From: Spirochaetales bacterium
GTDB taxonomy: Bacteria > Spirochaetota > Spirochaetia > DSM-27196 > SLST01
Direction: 5' to 3'
Length of the DNA stretch: 35,336 nt
NCBI GenBank assembly: GCA_019038705.1
Contig: JAHOYX010000174.1
Span: 1 to 35,336, forward strand
The translations under genes were made by a program, and so were the position numbers. The notes under the pieces are model-generated. The model saw only the letters and a program-made list of their open reading frames with translations. It made no database searches and was not told the DNA's origin. Below, piece by piece: positions 21,493 through 31,171 of the stretch. Position 1 is the first letter of the stretch, and each line of letters starts with the position of its first letter.

Positions 21493-22002
21493 CCGAAGGC
21501 TCCCATCTGGACGTGGGCGTCTTCGCCCACCCTACAGATGATGGAATAGAGGCCGCGACCTTTGGTCACGCCCTCTATTGCCGAAGAAATCGCAAAAGGC
21601 GATTTCTTCATGGGCCGCAAACCCGGTCGCTAACGGCCCGGTGAATGGCGGCGGCCGGGGTCTCTCGGCACTTGTTCTTTTACATTCCCGCCGCTTGGGC
21701 GGGAGGCCAAACCGGTCATCTCTACGAGATTGCTGGTGAGTGTGGGCGTGTGTGGCACGCATGTCCGCTTCATGGGTACGTAGTGCCCCAGGATTGATGG
21801 CAAGGTGGTCGTGCAGGCTCCTCACTGATTGTTCTTCGGAGCAATAGAAGGTGAGGGGCGCTTCCAGGGTTTCGTGTCGGAGTATTCCGACACGGACAGC
21901 GCGAAACCACCTTTCAATCATATACACAAAGCGTTGGCGGTCAGATTGCAGGAATGCGTCTACCGGCAGAAATATGAAGTCGACCACGAACCTTGGGTTC
22001 GT
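21483..22002 (+). promoter_or_regulatory. Hairpin-dense rpsG-tuf spacer (about ten inverted repeats)
   Basis: Inverted repeats at 21483-21509, 21513-21530, 21545-21579, 21583-21609, 21612-21639, 21686-21704, 21746-21760, 21817-21859, 21868-21908 and 21986-22002, paired by eye. Confidence 0.85.
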
Positions 22003-22024
22003 CAGATTTCACAAGGAGGGCGTA

Positions 22025-23215
22025 ATGGCCAAGGAGAAGTTCAAGAGGACGAAGCCTCATATCAACGTCGGGACCATCGGTCACGTTGACCACGGCAAGA
22101 CGACGCTGACTGCTGCGATCACCATGCTCAGCAATGCCAAGTACGGCGGCAAAGTCATGAGCTATGAAGAGATCGACAATGCGCCAGAGGAAAAGGCGCG
22201 AGGAATCACGATCAACACCCGTCACGTCGAGTACGAGAGTGAAGAGCGGCACTATGCGCACGTTGACTGCCCCGGACACGCGGACTACATCAAGAATATG
22301 ATTACCGGCGCTGCACAGATGGATGGCGCAGTATTGGTTGTATCGGCTCCCGATTCCGTAATGCCGCAGACCCGTGAACACATCCTTCTTGCCCGACAGG
22401 TTGGTGTCCCTGCGATCATCGTTTATCTGAACAAGACCGATCAGGTTGATGACCCTGAGCTCATCGAGCTCGTTGAGGAAGAGGTTCGTGACGTTCTGAA
22501 CTACTATGAGTTCCCCGGTGACGAGATTCCTATCATCAAGGGCAGCGCATTTGAGGCGATGAACAATCCCACCGACGAAGAGAAGACCAAGTCGGTGATG
22601 GACCTCGTGGCGGCAATGGACAGCTACTTCCCGCTTCCGGAGCGTGCAGTAGACAAGGACTTCCTCTTGCCGATTGAGGACATCTTCTCCATTCAGGGAC
22701 GAGGCACAGTTGTGACCGGCCGAATCGAGCGGGGTGTTGTGCATGTTAACGACAAAGTGCAGATCATCGGCATCCGGGAAACCAGAGAGACCGTCGTGAC
22801 CGGCGTCGAGATGTTCAACAAGCTGCTTGATGACGGTCAGGCAGGTGACAATATCGGGGCGCTGCTTCGAGGCGTCGACAAGGATGCCGTGGAACGCGGC
22901 CAGGTTCTCGCGAAGCCGGGTTCAATCACCCCGCACACCAAGTTCAAGGGAGCGATATACGCTCTGAGCAAGGATGAGGGTGGACGTCACAGTCCGTTCT
23001 TCTCCGGGTATCGTCCTCAGTTCTACTTCAGGACGACGGACATCACCGGCACTGTTGACCTGCCGGAAGGCAAAGAGATGGTCATGCCTGGCGACAATAC
23101 TGAGATCATCGGCGAGCTCATTCACCCGATCGCCATGGAGAAGGGCCTCCGGTTTGCCATCCGTGAGGGTGGCCGGACTGTTGCGTCCGGCCAGGTTATC
23201 GAGGTTATAGAGTAA
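22025..23215 (+). CDS. tuf: Translation elongation factor Tu
   Basis: [32 protein letters not shown]..., [21 protein letters not shown] upstream of ATG at 22025. Confidence 0.98.
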   Translation: MAKEKFKRTKPHINVGTIGHVDHGKTTLTAAITMLSNAKYGGKVMSYEEIDNAPEEKARGITINTRHVEYESEERHYAHVDCPGHADYIKNMITGAAQMDGAVLVVSAPDSVMPQTREHILLARQVGVPAIIVYLNKTDQVDDPELIELVEEEVRDVLNYYEFPGDEIPIIKGSAFEAMNNPTDEEKTKSVMDLVAAMDSYFPLPERAVDKDFLLPIEDIFSIQGRGTVVTGRIERGVVHVNDKVQIIGIRETRETVVTGVEMFNKLLDDGQAGDNIGALLRGVDKDAVERGQVLAKPGSITPHTKFKGAIYALSKDEGGRHSPFFSGYRPQFYFRTTDITGTVDLPEGKEMVMPGDNTEIIGELIHPIAMEKGLRFAIREGGRTVASGQVIEVIE

Positions 23216-23225
23216 GGGTGATGCG

Positions 23226-23270
23226 CAAAGCCTCGCCGGCCATTGGTCCGTGAGGCTTTGTCTTTCTTTT
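23226..23270 (+). terminator. Terminator/attenuator-like hairpin between tuf and rpsJ
   Basis: CAAAGCCTC...GAGGCTTTG perfect 9-bp stem (23226-23260), extendable inside with wobbles, followed by TCTTTCTTTT (23261-23270), just before the rpsJ SD GGAGG. Confidence 0.7.
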
Positions 23271-23279
23271 GGAGGCAGC

Positions 23280-23588
23280 ATGGCGAGTGAGAGAATACGG
23301 GTTCGGCTTCGGGGTTTTGACACGGAGCTGGTGGACCAGAGCGCGAAGGCGATTGTCCAGACAGTTCAGAAGTCCGGCGCAGAAGTTGCCGGGCCAATTC
23401 CTTTGCCCACGCGTATTAACAAGTACACCGTATTGCGGTCTCCTCACGTGAACAAGAAGTCGCGCGAGCAGTTTGAAATGCGGACTCATAAGCGATTGAT
23501 TGACATCATTGAGCCGACTTCGGCCGTTATGGACGCTCTCATGAAACTTGAGCTTCCCGCGGGTGTAGACGTCGAGATCAAGCAGTAG
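23280..23588 (+). CDS. rpsJ: 30S ribosomal protein S10
   Basis: [76 protein letters not shown]. Confidence 0.98.
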   Translation: MASERIRVRLRGFDTELVDQSAKAIVQTVQKSGAEVAGPIPLPTRINKYTVLRSPHVNKKSREQFEMRTHKRLIDIIEPTSAVMDALMKLELPAGVDVEIKQ

Positions 23589-23634
23589 GCGGGGCGATAC
23601 CCCGCTGAAGTAGAGAGTAGGAACGGGTAGTTAC

Positions 23635-24261
23635 ATGTTTGGTTTGATAGGCAAGAAAGTCGGGATGACGCAGGTGTTCAATGATTTCGGAGAACTCGTG
23701 CCAGTGACGGTGATCAAGGTTGAGCCGAATTTGGTCGTGGAGCAGAGGACTCCGGACAGGAACGGCTACAGCGCCATCGTTCTCGGCGCATGCGAGATTA
23801 AGCCTGCGCGTATGTCAAAACCGCGGCTCGGGCAGTTTGAGAAGCACGGTATTGATGCAAAGCGGTATCTCGTCGAGATCCGGGACTTCGACAAGGAGTG
23901 TGCAATTGGTGATTCGCTCGGCGTTGAGCTTTTCACCGACACTGGTTTTGTGGACATCACCGGAACCTCGAAGGGGAAGGGCTTTCAGGGTGTCATGAAG
24001 CGCCACAACTTCAGTGGTGGGAACAAGAGCCACGGCAGCAAGTTCCACCGTGCGGGTGGATCCACCGGCATGGCGGCCTGGCCATCCAAGGTGCATAAGG
24101 GCACGAAGATGGCCGGTAGGATGGGTGGCGTTCAGCGCACTGTCCAGAATCTTCGGGTTGTCGGTGTCGATCAGGAACGCCAGATGCTTTTAGTCGGCGG
24201 CGCGGTGCCCGGCACAAATGAAGGGTACATCGTTGTGAAGACATCCAAGAAGAAGGGTTAG
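23635..24261 (+). CDS. rplC: 50S ribosomal protein L3
   Basis: MFGLIGKKVGMTQVFNDFGELVPVTVIKVEPN..., GKGFQGVMKRHNFSGGNKSHGSKFHRAGGS. Confidence 0.98.
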   Translation: MFGLIGKKVGMTQVFNDFGELVPVTVIKVEPNLVVEQRTPDRNGYSAIVLGACEIKPARMSKPRLGQFEKHGIDAKRYLVEIRDFDKECAIGDSLGVELFTDTGFVDITGTSKGKGFQGVMKRHNFSGGNKSHGSKFHRAGGSTGMAAWPSKVHKGTKMAGRMGGVQRTVQNLRVVGVDQERQMLLVGGAVPGTNEGYIVVKTSKKKG

Positions 24262-24264
24262 CTC

Positions 24265-24927
24265 ATGGACAAGAAAGTCTTGTCGGTGAAAGGAAAGGAA
24301 GTTCGCAAAATCACGCTTGACGACACCGTGTTCGCCCGGGAAGTCAGTGACGGAGCAATCTATCACGCGGTACGAAACGAACTGGCAAATATGCGGGTCG
24401 GAACGGCTTCCACCAAGAGTCGAAGCGAGGTCGCCGGTAGTCATCGCAAGCCGTGGCGACAGAAGGGTACCGGACGCGCACGTGCCGGTACATTTCAAAG
24501 CCCCGTCAGGGTTGGCGGCGGCATAGCATTCGGGCCGAAGCCTCGAGACTATTCGTATCGTCTTCCAAAGAAGATGAAACGGGTTGCGATGAAATCTTTG
24601 CTCAGTCTCAAGAACGGCACCGATGACCTGATCGTCGTCGAGGACTTCACTGTTGAGTCAGGAAAGACCCGGGACTTGTCGGCGATACTCTCTGTCCTCA
24701 CTGGTCAGGAACGGACGGTGCTGATTCTTGGAGATGATGATTCCATGGTGAAGCGTGCCGGCAGAAACATCCCGTGGCTCAGGATGCTCTCATACAATCG
24801 GCTCCGTGCTCACGACCTCTTCTATGGTGGGAAGCTGGTGGTTACGGAGACTGCGGCGCAGCGACTCAATGAGTTCTACTCTGATGCGTCCGGCAAGGGG
24901 ACCGTGCCAGGCAAGGAGAAGCCGTAA
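24265..24927 (+). CDS. rplD: 50S ribosomal protein L4
   Basis: RNELANMRVGTASTKSRSEVAGSHRKPWRQKGTGRARAGTFQSPVRVGGGIAFGPKPRDYSYRLPKKMKR. Confidence 0.97.
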   Translation: MDKKVLSVKGKEVRKITLDDTVFAREVSDGAIYHAVRNELANMRVGTASTKSRSEVAGSHRKPWRQKGTGRARAGTFQSPVRVGGGIAFGPKPRDYSYRLPKKMKRVAMKSLLSLKNGTDDLIVVEDFTVESGKTRDLSAILSVLTGQERTVLILGDDDSMVKRAGRNIPWLRMLSYNRLRAHDLFYGGKLVVTETAAQRLNEFYSDASGKGTVPGKEKP

Positions 24928-25211
24928 TGGATGCGGACAAGATCATCATTAACCCGCTGCTTACAGAGAAGTCAAACAGACTGCGGGAAGTGCACAAGTA
25001 CGCGTTTCGTGTGGATCCGCGGGCTAACAAGATACAAATCAGGGCAGCAATTGAAGAGTTGTTCAACGTGCATCCAATTTCCTGCACGGTCCTGAATGTG
25101 AAACGGAAGCCAAAGCGTGTTCGCTATCGCAAGGGCTATACATCCAGTTGGAAGAAGGCAATTGTGACGCTTCCGCCGAATGAGACGATCGGCATTTTTG
25201 AAGGGGCCTGA
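24927..25211 (+). CDS. rplW: 50S ribosomal protein L23
   Basis: [48 protein letters not shown]; overlaps rplD stop (TAATG). Confidence 0.96.
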   Translation: MDADKIIINPLLTEKSNRLREVHKYAFRVDPRANKIQIRAAIEELFNVHPISCTVLNVKRKPKRVRYRKGYTSSWKKAIVTLPPNETIGIFEGA

Positions 25212-25213
25212 CG

Positions 25214-26038
25214 ATGGCATTGAAGAAGTACAATCCCATAACGCCCGGCCTGCGGTATCGAACGACCGTCGACTATAGCGACCTGGACAAGAAGGACGCT
25301 GAGAAACGATTGACCAAAGGTCGGGCATTCAAGGCTGGCCGTGACTCGGCGGGGCGAATCAGTGTTCGGCGGAAGGGCGGGCGTCACAAGCGACTCTACA
25401 GAGAGATCGATTTTCGGCGCGACAAGAACGGTGTGCCTGGTCGCGTCACAGCGATTGAATATGATCCGAACCGGAGCGCAAACGTTGCTCTGATTGTTTA
25501 CGCAGATGGCGAGAAGCGTTACATTCTGGCGCCAAAGGGTCTTGAGCGTGGTGTGACCATCCTTTCCGGTGACGCGGTTGCACCGACTGTCGGCAACTCG
25601 TTGCCGCTCGAGAGCATTCCGCTGGGAACGACCGTGCACAACGTCGAGCTTCAGCTCGGACGCGGTGGTCAGCTCGCTCGTTCGGCGGGGGTCGGGGCGG
25701 TCCTCGTTGCCAGGGATAAGGATTACGTCACGCTGAAGTTGCCATCGGGTGAAATGAGAATGGTATTTCGACGGTGCAAGGCTACGATCGGCATTGTCGG
25801 TAACGAAGATCACATGAACACGACGCTTGGCAAAGCAGGCAACGCTCGCCATCTGGGGCGTCGCCCGAAGGTCCGTGGTGTCGCAATGAACCCGGTTGAC
25901 CATCCGCTTGGCGGCGGTGAGGGTCGATCCTCCGGCGGTCGACATCCGGTGAGTCCCTGGGGACAGCCAACGAAAGGGTACAAGACTCGCAAGAAGCGGA
26001 AGTCGTCCAGCAAGTTCATCGTCAAGCGGCGGAAGTAG
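25214..26038 (+). CDS. rplB: 50S ribosomal protein L2
   Basis: [24 protein letters not shown]...[15 protein letters not shown]...[35 protein letters not shown]. Confidence 0.98.
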   Translation: MALKKYNPITPGLRYRTTVDYSDLDKKDAEKRLTKGRAFKAGRDSAGRISVRRKGGRHKRLYREIDFRRDKNGVPGRVTAIEYDPNRSANVALIVYADGEKRYILAPKGLERGVTILSGDAVAPTVGNSLPLESIPLGTTVHNVELQLGRGGQLARSAGVGAVLVARDKDYVTLKLPSGEMRMVFRRCKATIGIVGNEDHMNTTLGKAGNARHLGRRPKVRGVAMNPVDHPLGGGEGRSSGGRHPVSPWGQPTKGYKTRKKRKSSSKFIVKRRK

Positions 26039-26047
26039 GAGAGAGCA

Positions 26048-26326
26048 GTGTCACGTTCCATCAAGAAGGGACCGTTCATCGAGAAAAGCCTCTACTCGCG
26101 TGTGGTGGAGATGAACAGAAGCGGTGAGAAGAAGATGATCAAGACCTATTCACGCACCTCTACCATCATACCTGAGATGGTGGGACTCACGGTGAGTGTG
26201 TACAACGGAAAGACCTGGGTTCCGGTGTACGTCACGGAGAATCTTGTTGGTCACAAGCTCGGAGAGTTTGCACCGACTCGATTGTTCAGGGGTCATGCCG
26301 GAAGCGATCGAAAGGCGCGGAGGTAG
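26048..26326 (+). CDS. rpsS: 30S ribosomal protein S19 (GTG start)
   Basis: [77 protein letters not shown]. Confidence 0.97.
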   Translation: MSRSIKKGPFIEKSLYSRVVEMNRSGEKKMIKTYSRTSTIIPEMVGLTVSVYNGKTWVPVYVTENLVGHKLGEFAPTRLFRGHAGSDRKARR

Positions 26327-26328
26327 GC

Positions 26329-26691
26329 ATGGCAGACAAGACCGGGTACCGCGCCATCGCTCGTTTCCTTATGGTTTCTCCGTTCAAGGTTCGACCGGTA
26401 GCCGACGCCGTGCGCAAACGCCCGTATACCCAGGCTGTGGCAATCCTCGAGAACCTGCCGCAGAAGGGCGCCGGCCTCATAAAGAAAGTTCTCAAGTCTG
26501 CTGCATCCAACGCATTGGAGCAGAACAAAGATCTCGATGAAGGCATGCTCTACGTCAAGGAACTGCGAGTGGATGAAGGACCGCGGCTGCGACGGGTATG
26601 GTTCCGCGGTCGTGGACGGGCAGATATGTTGCACAAGCGAATGAGTCATATCACGGTAGTCGTTGACGAGATTGGACGAACGGGGGAATAG
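26329..26691 (+). CDS. rplV: 50S ribosomal protein L22
   Basis: YRAIARFLMVSPFKVRPVADAVRKRPYTQAVAILENLPQKGAGLIKKVLKSAASNA; location between rpsS and rpsC. Confidence 0.96.
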   Translation: MADKTGYRAIARFLMVSPFKVRPVADAVRKRPYTQAVAILENLPQKGAGLIKKVLKSAASNALEQNKDLDEGMLYVKELRVDEGPRLRRVWFRGRGRADMLHKRMSHITVVVDEIGRTGE

Positions 26692-26692
26692 C

Positions 26693-27409
26693 GTGGGGCA
26701 GAAAGTACACCCATACGGGATTCGTATTGGCATCAACAAGGATTGGAAGTCAAAGTGGTATGTGGACCCACGTGAGTACGCGAAGACACTCCACGAAGAT
26801 CTGAAGCTGAGACGTATCCTGGAGAACATGCCGGAAACCAGGAACGCAGAGATTGCGGATGTGGAAATCATTCGCCACCCGCAGCGGATCACCCTCATGA
26901 TCCAAACATCTCGTCCGGGTGTGATAATCGGGACGAAGGGCTCAAATATCGAGAAGATCGGTGCGAAACTGCAACACGCGGCCGGCAGGAAGATCCAGAT
27001 AAAGATCAAGGAGATCAAGCGACCTGAGACCAATGCTCAGGTAATCGCGCTGAACGTTGCCAGGCAGCTGCGCACACGAAGCTCGTTTCGTCGCACGCTG
27101 AAGATGGCCATCGGGGGCGCCAACAAGGCCGGTGTCGCGGGAATCAAGATTCGCATTGCGGGCAGGCTCGGCGGCGGTGAAATGTCTCGAACCGAGACGC
27201 AGAAGGCCGGGCGTGTGCCACTACACACATTGCGCGCTGACATCGATTATGGATTTGCAGAATCCCGCACGACGTTCGGTACGATCGGTGTGAAGGTGTG
27301 GATATTCAACGGCGAAGTCCTCCGGAAGGATTCCAAGGAAGACGCCGGACTCCTTGTTCGGAAGCGGCGCGAACGGCCGGCTACTCGGAGTGAGGAGTCA
27401 TCGAGGTAA
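26693..27409 (+). CDS. rpsC: 30S ribosomal protein S3 (GTG start)
   Basis: GQKVHPYGIRIGINKDWKSKWYVDPREYAKTLHEDLKLRRIL...KH region RPGVIIGTKGSNIEKIGAKL. Confidence 0.97.
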   Translation: MGQKVHPYGIRIGINKDWKSKWYVDPREYAKTLHEDLKLRRILENMPETRNAEIADVEIIRHPQRITLMIQTSRPGVIIGTKGSNIEKIGAKLQHAAGRKIQIKIKEIKRPETNAQVIALNVARQLRTRSSFRRTLKMAIGGANKAGVAGIKIRIAGRLGGGEMSRTETQKAGRVPLHTLRADIDYGFAESRTTFGTIGVKVWIFNGEVLRKDSKEDAGLLVRKRRERPATRSEESSR

Positions 27410-27412
27410 GAC

Positions 27413-27838
27413 ATGCTGAGTCCAAAACGAACGAAGTACAGGAAGAAGCAGCGACGGGCGAAGCGGTCACTGCTCGGACGAGCTACCCGCTGCAATACCA
27501 TAGCGTTTGGTGAGCATGGGTTGGTTTCGTTGGGAAGCGGTTGGGTAACCGCTCGTCAGATAGAGGCCGCCCGAGTCGCCATGACCCGACACGTGAAGCG
27601 CGGTGGAAAGGTGTGGATTCGGATTTTTCCTGACGTCCCGTACACCAAGAAGCCGGCGGAGACTCGGATGGGCAAGGGCAAAGGCAGTCCTGAGGCTTGG
27701 GTGGCTCCGGTTCGGCCCGGGACGGTGATGTTCGAGATCGCCGGTGTCAGCACGGAACTGGCGACCGAGGCTATGACTCTTGCTGCAAGCAAGCTTCCGT
27801 TAAGGACGAAGTTTGTCTCGCGAAGGGGTGTGGCATAA
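27413..27838 (+). CDS. rplP: 50S ribosomal protein L16
   Basis: [100 protein letters not shown]. Confidence 0.98.
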   Translation: MLSPKRTKYRKKQRRAKRSLLGRATRCNTIAFGEHGLVSLGSGWVTARQIEAARVAMTRHVKRGGKVWIRIFPDVPYTKKPAETRMGKGKGSPEAWVAPVRPGTVMFEIAGVSTELATEAMTLAASKLPLRTKFVSRRGVA

Positions 27839-27840
27839 CC

Positions 27841-28047
27841 ATGAGAAATTCATTCACAGAGTTGACGTTTGAAGAATTGCTAACGAAGAAGGAAGAGTTA
27901 AAGAAGAAGTATCGAGATTTGCGATTCAACATGGTGGTCGGGCATGTAGACAATCCGTTGGAGAAACGGACTCTGCGGCGCCAGATTGCCAGGGTGAACA
28001 CCCTCATCTACAACCATGCGGATGTAGAGAAGGTATTGGAGGAATAG
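27841..28047 (+). CDS. rpmC: 50S ribosomal protein L29
   Basis: [68 protein letters not shown]. Confidence 0.95.
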   Translation: MRNSFTELTFEELLTKKEELKKKYRDLRFNMVVGHVDNPLEKRTLRRQIARVNTLIYNHADVEKVLEE

Positions 28048-28050
28048 GCG

Positions 28051-28356
28051 ATGGAACCGACGAAAAACGGTGCCGTTGCGCCAGGAGCCGCACCAAAGGC
28101 GGCTCGGACCGCCGGAAAGGCGGTGCTCACTGGCACGGTCGTCAGCGACAAGATGGACAAGACCATCGTTGTTGCCATTGTGAACAGACGGCTGCACGGT
28201 CTGTACAAGAAATACGTGCAGGTTACCAAGAAGGTGAAGGCGCACGATGAGCAGAACGACGCCAACAAAGGTGACACGGTGCGAGTTGTGGAGTCGCGAC
28301 CGATCAGCAAGGAAAAGCGATGGCGATTGCTGGAGATCGTCGAGCGCGCACGCTAG
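28051..28356 (+). CDS. rpsQ: 30S ribosomal protein S17
   Basis: [76 protein letters not shown]; Ala-rich N-terminal extension of about 20 aa. Confidence 0.96.
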   Translation: MEPTKNGAVAPGAAPKAARTAGKAVLTGTVVSDKMDKTIVVAIVNRRLHGLYKKYVQVTKKVKAHDEQNDANKGDTVRVVESRPISKEKRWRLLEIVERAR

Positions 28357-28371
28357 GGTGAGGGTAGATAC

Positions 28372-28740
28372 ATGATTCAGATGCAGAGCTACCTGAATGT
28401 CGCGGACAACAGCGGAGCCAAGCGGGCGCAGTGCATTAAGGTTCTTGGCGGTACAAGACGCAAGTATGCCGGTGTTGGTGACATCGTCGTCGTGGCCGTC
28501 AAGGATGCGTTGCCGGGCGCCCCTGTGAAGAAGGGAGACGTCGAGCGCGCCGTGATTGTACGAACCAGGAAGGAATACAGGCGCATAGACGGCACCTACA
28601 TTCGGTTTGACGACAATGCTTGTGTGATCATCGATGCCCAGGAGAATCCAAAGGGCAAGCGCATATTCGGGCCCGTCGCTCGAGAGTTGCGTGACGGCGA
28701 TTTCATGAAGATCATCTCGCTCGCACCGGAAGTGTTGTAA
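28372..28740 (+). CDS. rplN: 50S ribosomal protein L14
   Basis: [49 protein letters not shown]. Confidence 0.98.
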   Translation: MIQMQSYLNVADNSGAKRAQCIKVLGGTRRKYAGVGDIVVVAVKDALPGAPVKKGDVERAVIVRTRKEYRRIDGTYIRFDDNACVIIDAQENPKGKRIFGPVARELRDGDFMKIISLAPEVL

Positions 28741-28754
28741 GGGGAACTGAACTG

Positions 28755-29066
28755 ATGCCAAAGTATCGGGTCAAGAAAGACGACCAGGTGAAGGTGATTT
28801 CCGGGAAAGACAAGGGCAAGACGGGCAGAGTGCTGCGTGTCGACCGAGACAAAGGTCGTGTTCTTGTCGAGGGAATCAATATTGTGAAGAAGGCAATGCG
28901 GAAGAAGCGTCAGGAGGATCGTGGCGGGATTGCAGAAATTGAGGCATCCATCCATTTATCAAACGTGATGCTTGTCACGCGCGGCGGCGAACAGACCAGG
29001 GTCAGTGTCCGAATGGACGGCGACACCAAGGTCCGTGTTGCAAAGAAGAACGGAGAGACCGTCTAG
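28755..29066 (+). CDS. rplX: 50S ribosomal protein L24
   Basis: KYRVKKDDQVKVISGKDKGKTGRVLRVDRDKGRVLVEGINIVKKAMRKKRQ (KOW). Confidence 0.97.
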   Translation: MPKYRVKKDDQVKVISGKDKGKTGRVLRVDRDKGRVLVEGINIVKKAMRKKRQEDRGGIAEIEASIHLSNVMLVTRGGEQTRVSVRMDGDTKVRVAKKNGETV

Positions 29067-29075
29067 GTAAATCGC

Positions 29076-29633
29076 ATGGCAGAAACGAAGTACGTCCCGC
29101 AATTGAAAGTCCTCTATGGCGAAAAGGTCAGGGAGGAACTCACGGAAGAGTTTCAGTACAGGTCGTCGATGCAGTTGCCGCGGCTGGAGAAGGTCGTTGT
29201 GAGCATGGGTGTCGGCGAAGCGATTCAGAACAAGAAGCTGCTTGATGTTGCAGTTTCTGAGCTCTCATTGATAGCCGGTCAGAAAGCGGTGAAGACGAAG
29301 GCGAAGAAGTCGGTCGCGAACTTCAAAGTTCGTGAAGGTATGGAGGTTGGCGCTCGGGTAACACTGCGTGGCAATCGAATGTATGACTTCATGTACCGCC
29401 TTGTGAATGTTGCGCTGCCACGAGTCAAGGACTTCCGGGGTCTGAACCCGAACTCCTTCGACGGTCACGGCAACTATTCGCTCGGGGTGACGGAGCAGAT
29501 CATCTTCCCCGAGATCGACTATGACAAGATCGAACGGATCAGCGGTTTGAATATCGCTATCTGCACGACTGCGAAGACGGACCAAGAGGCGAAACGGTTG
29601 CTGGATAAACTCGGCATGCCGTTCCGCAAGTAG
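29076..29633 (+). CDS. rplE: 50S ribosomal protein L5
   Basis: [40 protein letters not shown]...[57 protein letters not shown]. Confidence 0.98.
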   Translation: MAETKYVPQLKVLYGEKVREELTEEFQYRSSMQLPRLEKVVVSMGVGEAIQNKKLLDVAVSELSLIAGQKAVKTKAKKSVANFKVREGMEVGARVTLRGNRMYDFMYRLVNVALPRVKDFRGLNPNSFDGHGNYSLGVTEQIIFPEIDYDKIERISGLNIAICTTAKTDQEAKRLLDKLGMPFRK

Positions 29634-29648
29634 GAGGCGACAGGCGCA

Positions 29649-29834
29649 ATGGCTAAGAAGTCCATGATTATTAAGGCTCAGCGAACCCCCAAGTACAGTA
29701 CCCGGCTGGTTCGACGGTGCCGAGTCTGCGGACGACCCCGCGGATACATGCGGAAGTTCCAGATGTGTCGCGTCTGCTTCCGGAAGCTGGCGAGTGAAGG
29801 CATGATTCCCGGCGTTACGAAGTCGAGCTGGTAG
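29649..29834 (+). CDS. rpsN: 30S ribosomal protein S14, zinc-binding type
   Basis: 61 aa; [20 protein letters not shown] zinc motif. Confidence 0.97.
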   Translation: MAKKSMIIKAQRTPKYSTRLVRRCRVCGRPRGYMRKFQMCRVCFRKLASEGMIPGVTKSSW

Positions 29835-29845
29835 GAGAGAGGTGT

Positions 29846-30244
29846 ATGAGCGTTTCTGATCCTGTAGCAGACATGCTAACGAAAATACGGAATGCCGCGA
29901 TGGCAAAGTTTGAGAAGGTGGACATTCCGACCTCCAAGCTCAAGCTGGAAATCGTGAAGATTCTGAAAAATGAAGGGTACATCAAGAACTTCAAGAAGGT
30001 GACGCGAGAGCCACTTACGGTGATTCGGGTCTTTCTGAAGTACGATGACGAGGCAAATCCGATAATCCATGGGTTGAAGAAGATTTCGACCCCGGGTCGC
30101 CGTGTCTACGCGGGCTACAAGAAGATGCCCCGAGTCTTCAACGGCTACGGCACTCTGATAGTCTCGACATCCGAAGGAGTCACCACCGGGCGAAAAGCGC
30201 TTGAGCGCAAGGTTGGTGGTGAATTGATTTGTACGGTCTGGTAG
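29846..30244 (+). CDS. rpsH: 30S ribosomal protein S8
   Basis: [49 protein letters not shown]...[26 protein letters not shown]. Confidence 0.98.
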   Translation: MSVSDPVADMLTKIRNAAMAKFEKVDIPTSKLKLEIVKILKNEGYIKNFKKVTREPLTVIRVFLKYDDEANPIIHGLKKISTPGRRVYAGYKKMPRVFNGYGTLIVSTSEGVTTGRKALERKVGGELICTVW

Positions 30245-30253
30245 GAGGGGAGC

Positions 30254-30793
30254 ATGTCACGAATAGGTAAACTGCCTGTTGCGATTCCCCAAGGGGTGAC
30301 CGTTGAAGTCAAAGGATCGACGGTATCAGTCAAGGGACCAAAGGGTGTGCTGACCCAGGACTATCAACCTGAGGTCAAGATCGCTGTTGCCGATGAAATG
30401 GTAGTTGTTGAGCGCGTGAACGACTCCAAGCGAGCGAAGAGCATGCACGGCCTCTACCGGAACCTCGTTAACAACATGGTTATCGGGGTTAGTGCCGGGT
30501 TCAGCAAGGTTCTAGTGATCAACGGTGTTGGTTATCGCGCCGAGGTGCAGGACAAGATTCTGGTGTTGAACCTTGGCTTCTCAAATCCGGTCGAGTATCC
30601 GATTCCGGACGATCTGTCGATCACCTGCGACGGTCCCACAAAGATCACGATCGAAGGCATCGACAAGCAACGTGTTGGTCAGAGTTCCGCGGAGATTCGC
30701 TCTGTACGACCCCCGGAGCCCTACAAGGGCAAGGGCGTTCGTTACGAGAACGAGCACGTCCGCAGGAAGGTCGGCAAAGCCGGCGTGAAATAG
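30254..30793 (+). CDS. rplF: 50S ribosomal protein L6
   Basis: MSRIGKLPVAIPQGVTVEVKGSTVSVKGPKG...VRPPEPYKGKGVRYENEHVRRKVGKAGVK. Confidence 0.98.
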   Translation: MSRIGKLPVAIPQGVTVEVKGSTVSVKGPKGVLTQDYQPEVKIAVADEMVVVERVNDSKRAKSMHGLYRNLVNNMVIGVSAGFSKVLVINGVGYRAEVQDKILVLNLGFSNPVEYPIPDDLSITCDGPTKITIEGIDKQRVGQSSAEIRSVRPPEPYKGKGVRYENEHVRRKVGKAGVK

Positions 30794-30802
30794 GGTAGAT
30801 GC

Positions 30803-31162
30803 ATGAAACGACTGATAATGAAGAATGTGCGGCGCAGAAGGCGAAAACTCCATGTCCGGAAGAGAATCTCCGGTACGGTGGAGCGGCCGCGGATCAGCGT
30901 CTTCAAGAGTAATCGCCACCTGTACGTTCAGGTCATCGATGACCTTGAAGGAAAGACACTGCTTTCGGTATCGAGTCAAGGCGGTGAGACGAAAGGCTTG
31001 AAACCGAGTGTTGCGGATGGTGAGAAGCTTGGGATCTCGTTGGGCAAGAAGATGAAAGAAAAGAAAATCACCCGTGCGGTGTTTGATCGAAACGGCAATC
31101 TCTACCACGGGGTGGTGAAGGCCGTTGCGGATGGTGCTCGCAAAGCCGGGATTGAGTTCTAG
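30803..31162 (+). CDS. rplR: 50S ribosomal protein L18
   Basis: RKLHVRKRISGTVERPRISVFKSNRHLYVQVIDDLEGKTLLSVSS...VFDRNGNLYHGVVKAVADGARKAGIEF. Confidence 0.97.
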   Translation: MKRLIMKNVRRRRRKLHVRKRISGTVERPRISVFKSNRHLYVQVIDDLEGKTLLSVSSQGGETKGLKPSVADGEKLGISLGKKMKEKKITRAVFDRNGNLYHGVVKAVADGARKAGIEF

Positions 31163-31171
31163 GAGGCTCTG

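Noticed and set aside
21483-21760. CRISPR-like or phage-defence interpretation of the repeated palindromes
   Set aside because: The hairpins differ in sequence and are not direct repeats with regular spacers; no cas or other defence genes are present.
21532-21987. 151-aa minus-strand ORF in the rpsG-tuf spacer
   Set aside because: Translation is compositionally odd, runs through the inverted-repeat array and shows no recognisable domain; more likely an accidental open frame in structured RNA.
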